From Shewanella seohaensis (GTDB lineage: Bacteria; Pseudomonadota; Gammaproteobacteria; Enterobacterales; Shewanellaceae), in NCBI RefSeq assembly GCF_025449215.1, contig NZ_CP104900.1, positions 4,588,001 through 4,652,000 of the forward strand: DNA of 64,000 nt. Reading direction: 5' to 3'. Every line of letters starts with the position of its first letter. Positions within the stretch are counted from its first letter, which is position 1. Made by a program: the position numbers and the translations under genes. Below, one piece after another: positions 59,745 through 64,000 of the stretch. The notes under the pieces are model-generated. The model ran no database searches and was not told where the DNA came from. It saw nothing but the letters and a program-made list of their open reading frames with translations.

Positions 59745-59781
59745 TAAAAAAGCGCCTTAATCCTGGGGGAATTAAGGCGCA
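59745..59781 (-). terminator. emrAB terminator
   Basis: GCGCCTTAAT/ATTAAGGCGC hairpin with T6 on the reverse strand, 36 bases past the emrB stop. Confidence 0.88.
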
Positions 59782-59816
59782 AGGGTTACGCATTGCGAAA
59801 ACGAAATGAGTCAGTC

Positions 59817-61424
59817 TTATTCAATTACCGCATCGTGGGCGACTGGCCCTTGAGGTTTACGGATAAGCAGCACAGCCACCACGGCAATTAACAACAGGGC
59901 ACCCATAATCAAAAACACATCGTTATAGGCTTGAATATACGCCTGCTGACTCATGGTTTGTCCTAACAGAGCCTTGGCCTGCATGGTGGCGGTATAGGGA
60001 TCCGAGCCGCCCTGTTGCAACATACTGGCGCTCTGATTCAAATAGTCCTGCGCCTGTGTGCTGACCGCAGGCAAAGACTCCTTAACATGGGCCAAATGGC
60101 TGCGGGCCAAGTTATCAGTTAAGGTCGCCACCAGCGCGATACCAAAGGCACCGCCTAAATTACGCATCACGTTCAGTACGGTCGAAGCCGAAGGATTCTC
60201 ATGGGGCTTTAAATGGGCCGTCGCCAACATGCCAATCGGCACTAAGATAAAGGGCTGGCCTAAGGCGCGCACCACTTGGGAGGCGATCATTTGCGGCCCC
60301 GCGTAATCGGCGGTCATTTGGCTATTCATGTAATAACTGAGGGCAAACATAAAAAAGCCGAAGGCGGCTAAGTATCGCCCGTCGAAACGTTGCATTAAAC
60401 GCGGCACTAATGGCAATACCAACAACTGCGGGAAGCCCATCCACATAATGACTTCGCCGATTTCCAGCGGCGTGTAATCATGCACTTGAGACAAATAAAG
60501 TGGGATCAAATAGATAGCACCAAAGAGTGCCATCCCCAGCAAAAAGTAAGCTATGGTCGAAAGCACAAAATCGCGTTTACCGAGCAGGCGTAAATTCACT
60601 AAAGGATCTTTACGTTTAAGCTGGATCCACACAAACAGCACTAAATTCACCGCGGCAATGATGGCGAGATTGCGGATCAGATCCGAGCCAAACCAATCCT
60701 TGCGGTTACCTTCCTCAAGTACCACCTCGAGGCAGCCCATACCCAGCGCCATAGTGACAATGCCCGCTAAGTCGGCATTTTTCAGCTTGTCCCACACCAC
60801 GGGGCGCTTTTCGAGACCATAGGCCAACATCGCCATCACCAGCAATCCGGGCGGCACGTTGATATAAAACAGGTAATGCCAACTAAAATGCTCAGTTAAC
60901 CAACCACCTAAGGTTGGGCCAATCGAGGGTGCAAACGTCGCCGTCACCCCGAATAACGCCATCCCCACGGCACGTTTATTCTCGGGTAAAAATTCTAAGA
61001 TCAGCCGAAAGGCTAGCGGGATCAACGCGCCACCAAAGAAACCCTGCAACGCCCGAAAGGCGATCATGGCCTCGAGGTTCCACGAAATCGAGCACAGGAT
61101 AGAAGCAAAGATAAAGGCAGCTGTGGTCCACAGCAGATAACGCCTGACCGAAAGCCCTGTGCTTAACCAACCCGAGAGCGGGATCGCAATCATCTCGGCA
61201 ACCAGATAAGCCGTTGAAATCCAACTGCCTTCCTCCAGCGTTGCCCCAAGACTGCCTTGGATTTCCTTCATCGAGGCATTAGTGATTTGAATATCGAGGA
61301 TCGCCATAAAGGCGCCAATCAAACCACCGAAAACAGCAATCCACGAACGGCGACTACCACGCTCATATTCGCTCGGTGTTGCCCCCGCGGCGATAGCCTC
61401 AGGTGCCGCAGCAATTGTGCTCAT
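59817..61424 (-). CDS. emrB: EmrB/QacA-type drug efflux transporter
   Basis: DHA2 major-facilitator pump of 535 residues with 14 helices (AVFGGLIGAFMAILDIQITNAS start; LRALQGFFGGALIPLAFRL; GVTATFAPSIGPTLGGWLTE motif C). It should work with the adaptor EmrA encoded 13 bases upstream and an outer-membrane channel such as TolC to export drugs or other toxic organics. Cotranscribed with emrA. Confidence 0.93.
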   Translation of the reverse strand: MSTIAAAPEAIAAGATPSEYERGSRRSWIAVFGGLIGAFMAILDIQITNASMKEIQGSLGATLEEGSWISTAYLVAEMIAIPLSGWLSTGLSVRRYLLWTTAAFIFASILCSISWNLEAMIAFRALQGFFGGALIPLAFRLILEFLPENKRAVGMALFGVTATFAPSIGPTLGGWLTEHFSWHYLFYINVPPGLLVMAMLAYGLEKRPVVWDKLKNADLAGIVTMALGMGCLEVVLEEGNRKDWFGSDLIRNLAIIAAVNLVLFVWIQLKRKDPLVNLRLLGKRDFVLSTIAYFLLGMALFGAIYLIPLYLSQVHDYTPLEIGEVIMWMGFPQLLVLPLVPRLMQRFDGRYLAAFGFFMFALSYYMNSQMTADYAGPQMIASQVVRALGQPFILVPIGMLATAHLKPHENPSASTVLNVMRNLGGAFGIALVATLTDNLARSHLAHVKESLPAVSTQAQDYLNQSASMLQQGGSDPYTATMQAKALLGQTMSQQAYIQAYNDVFLIMGALLLIAVVAVLLIRKPQGPVAHDAVIE

Positions 61425-61437
61425 GTTAACGACCTAC

Positions 61438-62492
61438 TTAGCGACCGACGTTAGCAGCGATGGCTGTCGTCGGGTGCGACGCAGTATCGACCTTGACCAC
61501 GGCACTTAAACCGGGGACGACACGCGCCTCTTCTTCTGAGAGATCTAAACGGATCCGCACCGGAATACGTTGCACGATTTTAGTGAAGTTACCCGTGGCA
61601 TTTTCGGCGGGCAGCAGACTGAATTTGGCTCCGGACGCCGGCGACAGACTATCGATAACACCTGTAAAGGTTTTGTCGGGAAACGCATCGAGACTGACCT
61701 GCACCGACTGCCCAGGTTGCATATGTTGGATTTGGGTTTCTTTAAAGTTCGCCGTGATCCACACAGCCCCATCCGGAACCAAACTGTAGAGAGCCTGGCC
61801 GGGCTGCACATATTGCCCCACCATGGCGCCGCGTTTACCAATCACCCCAGAGAAAGGCGCGGTCACGCGGGTATCATTAAGCTGAATTTTAGCCAGCTCC
61901 AATGCCGCATTCGACTGCTCAACCACAGAGCCAGCTTGATTAAGCTGGGCATTGAACACGGCAAGCTCACGCTCTTTAGCCACTAACAGTGCCTTGGCTT
62001 CATCCAGCCCAGCGGCGGCAGAATCAAAACCTGCCTGCAATTGGTCGACATCGTCCTGTGAGCTGTAGTTGCTGACTTTTAACTTTTTAGCACGAGTTAA
62101 CTGTTGCTCGGCGCGCAGTTTGTCGGCCTGCGCCGCGACCACGCCCGCACTCGCTTGACTGATCAACGCATGTTGTAATTCCACCTTAGCGGCTAAGGTT
62201 TGCAGATCGGCCTTAGCACTGGCGAGTGACGCCTCGGCTTGGCTGACTTTGGCGCTAAACTGGTTATCTTCAAGTTGCGCCAATAACTCGCCCTTGCGCA
62301 CATGCTGGTTATCGGTCACATCGGATATCACCACATAACCTGGGACCTTCACACTCACATGGGAGATATCGGCCTCAACATAGGCGTTGTCAGTGGTTTC
62401 GATAAAACGTACTTGCGTCCACCAGTAATAGCCGCCCCCGCGACAGCGGCGAGTATCAGTGGAACGGCGATGATGAGCTTACTTTTGGACAT
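61438..62492 (-). CDS. emrA: EmrA/HlyD-type periplasmic adaptor, frameshifted
   Basis: Membrane-fusion protein of the emrAB pump. The obvious frame starts at an internal ATG (62358) and lacks the membrane anchor. The ATG at 62492 (MSKSKLIIAVPLILAAVAG) supplies it in another frame. Adding one base to the C5 run at 62435-62439 gives GGYYWWTQVRFIETTDNAYV and a 351-residue protein. A long coiled coil (about 100-215) and barrel segments (VTAPFSGVIGKRGAMVGQYV) are typical. Divergent from a LysR gene that probably regulates it. Confidence 0.9.
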
Positions 62493-62589
62493 GAATGACT
62501 CCTTGATTAGTGAGTGCTAGTGTACTACTGTCTCATCACGTTTATTAGATAGTTAAAAATCAACCCACTGTTTCACAGGCGTAACAATC

Positions 62590-63543
62590 ATGGATCTCAA
62601 TCGTGTGCAGATATTTGCCCAAGTAGTCGAGCAAGGCAGCTTTACTGGCGCCGCCAAGGCCCTGGGTTTAACTAAGGCCACCGTCAGTCGCAAGATTGCC
62701 GAACTGGAGTCCGATACTGGCACCCAATTGTTATTCCGAACGACCCGCGCCCTCAAACTCACCGAGGCGGGATCGAGTTACTACAATCGGATCAATAAGA
62801 TCTTGAGCGATCTGCAGAGCGCCGAAAATCAGCTCAGCGCCCACCAGCAATTGATTAAAGGCAACCTAAAAATTGTGTGCCCCATCGAGTTAGGCCAATT
62901 GTTTCTCGGGCCTATCTTCGCCCAGTTTTTAACCCTTTATCCCGATATCACCATTGAGGCTGAGCTCACTAACCGCAAGGTCGATGTGATAGAAGAAGGC
63001 ATCGATTTGTTATTCCAAATCGCCGACTCGAGCGATACTCGTCTGCAGAGCTATTCCTTAGTTAACGCCTACAAATCATTGATGGCAAGCCCAAGTTATT
63101 TAGCCGAACACGGCACACCCAAAGTGCCGCAGGACTTGGCCAAGCATAAAGCGATTCGCTTACAGTCGGCGCATATTGAAGGGGCGTGGAAGCTGTTTGA
63201 TGGCCAGTCTTGGGTGGTGATTGAACCCGTCACGCAGCTAACCGTAAACAATGTCACCATTGCCCGCGAAGCCGCCATTGCAGGGCTTGGCATTACGGCC
63301 GTGCCGTCGATTATTGCGCAGGAAGCGATAGAGAAAGGCTATTTAGTGCCGCTCCTCGACGATTATCCTATGGTGCAAACCAAAGTGGTGCTCAGTTATC
63401 CCAAACGGGCGTATTTACCACGCAAATATCGCGTCTTTATCGAATTTATCTATACCGCCCTGTTCAAACGATGGGGGTCACAGGTATTAGAAGTACCAGA
63501 ATTTATCGGTCAGCAAGAGCAGCCTTCCCCACGTCAAACTTAA
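62590..63543 (+). CDS. LysR-family regulator, likely of emrAB
   Basis: Protein of 317 residues: N-terminal winged helix (VEQGSFTGAAKALGLTKATVSRKIAELE) and a substrate-binding domain (GNLKIVCPIELGQLFLGPIF). It is divergent from emrA with 97 bases between starts, the usual layout for LysR regulators of efflux genes. The inducer is unknown. Confidence 0.92.
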   Translation: MDLNRVQIFAQVVEQGSFTGAAKALGLTKATVSRKIAELESDTGTQLLFRTTRALKLTEAGSSYYNRINKILSDLQSAENQLSAHQQLIKGNLKIVCPIELGQLFLGPIFAQFLTLYPDITIEAELTNRKVDVIEEGIDLLFQIADSSDTRLQSYSLVNAYKSLMASPSYLAEHGTPKVPQDLAKHKAIRLQSAHIEGAWKLFDGQSWVVIEPVTQLTVNNVTIAREAAIAGLGITAVPSIIAQEAIEKGYLVPLLDDYPMVQTKVVLSYPKRAYLPRKYRVFIEFIYTALFKRWGSQVLEVPEFIGQQEQPSPRQT

Positions 63544-63727
63544 CAATTGTAACTTTCAGAGGGTGAAATCAGACGGCGAAGGATAAATCCCGAATGTCAG
63601 AATTGCCTTAATCCTTAAGCCCCTATAAGCTTGGCAAGGTAACAGGCAGCAAAAGACCCTTAGGTTTTCCTGATACAGATAACACAATAAAATTTAACAT
63701 TTCATTTTTAATTTCGGAGGAAACCTA

Positions 63728-64000
63728 ATGAGCTTAATTAAAGAGTTCAAGGCTTTTGCGTCCCGTGGCAATGTGATCGATATGGCGGTGGGTATTATCA
63801 TCGGTGCCGCTTTTGGCAAGATAGTCTCATCCTTTGTAGCCGATATCATTATGCCGCCAATTGGGATCATCTTAGGTGGCGTGAATTTCAGCGATCTGAG
63901 CATAGTGTTGCAAGCCGCCCAGGGCGATGCGCCAGCGGTAGTGATTGCTTACGGTAAATTCATTCAAACCATCATCGACTTTACCATTATCGCCTTCGCG
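63728..64000 (+). CDS. mscL: Large-conductance mechanosensitive channel MscL (partial)
   Basis: First 91 residues, cut by the window edge. [26 protein letters not shown] is the conserved N-terminus and first helix of MscL, with the later [14 protein letters not shown] second helix. It opens at very high membrane tension to prevent lysis. The start follows GGAGGAAACCTA. The C-terminus is outside the window. Confidence 0.95.
   Translation, partial: MSLIKEFKAFASRGNVIDMAVGIIIGAAFGKIVSSFVADIIMPPIGIILGGVNFSDLSIVLQAAQGDAPAVVIAYGKFIQTIIDFTIIAFA

Overview
The window looks like a chromosomal segment of a Shewanella species (Gammaproteobacteria, Alteromonadales). The reasons are a RapA that is 968 residues once repaired, a TorF-type porin, several CHASE/PAS/GGDEF/EAL signalling proteins, small lineage-specific secreted proteins, a perfect FNR/EtrA-type operator, and moderate GC with E. 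coli-like housekeeping proteins (Bfd, RraB, PlsC, CmoM, RimK, HU, MscL). I see no tRNA or rRNA, insertion sequence, prophage or CRISPR array. Most genes are single or in short operons closed by clear hairpin terminators.

Layout. 1-3.7 kb: bfd with a candidate Fur box, a small reverse-strand gene, tpm, a Cys-rich protein, and an unusual Ser/Thr-kinase-like protein. 3.7-16 kb: a secreted metzincin-like protease, a large hybrid sensor kinase, a PIN-PhoH ATPase, RapA, and a DUF3530 protein. 16-21 kb: a crotonase with a FadR-like operator, a receiver-CheC fusion with a diguanylate cyclase, RraB and PlsC. 21-24.2 kb: a metal-uptake operon (small Cys/His protein, His-rich outer-membrane barrel, ZnuA-like, ZnuB-like) with no ATPase gene. 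24.4-31.9 kb: small membrane proteins, MscS channel, formate-THF ligase, aldo/keto reductase, MaoC-type protein, CmoM. 32-41 kb: TraB/GumN protein, an EAL-CBS-GGDEF protein behind a candidate Pho box, DUF3016, DUF4240, a double receiver, HU, TorF porin, RimK. 41-49 kb: a CHASE kinase, a response regulator and a REC-GGDEF-EAL protein in one operon, a PA3496-type small protein, a PDC-sensor membrane protein, a QEGLA protein and an RcsF-type lipoprotein. 49-58 kb: a beta-CASP MBL protein, DUF2927, the arsenic operon arsR-acr3-gapdh-arsJ, and a divergent Fur-box TonB receptor. 58-64 kb: radical SAM, ABM monooxygenase, ElaA, emrA-emrB with divergent LysR, and the start of mscL.

The most striking property is technical. 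Eight genes (Ser/Thr kinase, phoH, rapA, plsC, the GGDEF-EAL gene, arsR, the TonB receptor and emrA), and probably a ninth (the small gene at 285-481), each carry one frameshift. In every case adding one base to a short homopolymer restores a full-length, family-like protein. All nine go in the same direction and plsC is normally indispensable. This is what homopolymer undercalling in sequencing would produce, and it is much more likely than nine independent mutations. The repaired proteins are described below.

Regulatory themes: iron (two Fur-like boxes), anaerobiosis (EtrA box at 1695-1708), phosphate (three 11-bp Pho repeats at 33340-33368), arsenic, and dense c-di-GMP signalling, with three GGDEF/EAL proteins plus partner receivers. 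Arsenic handling appears to pair arsenite export (Acr3) with the GAPDH/ArsJ route, which deals with arsenate without a reductase; no arsC lies in the operon.
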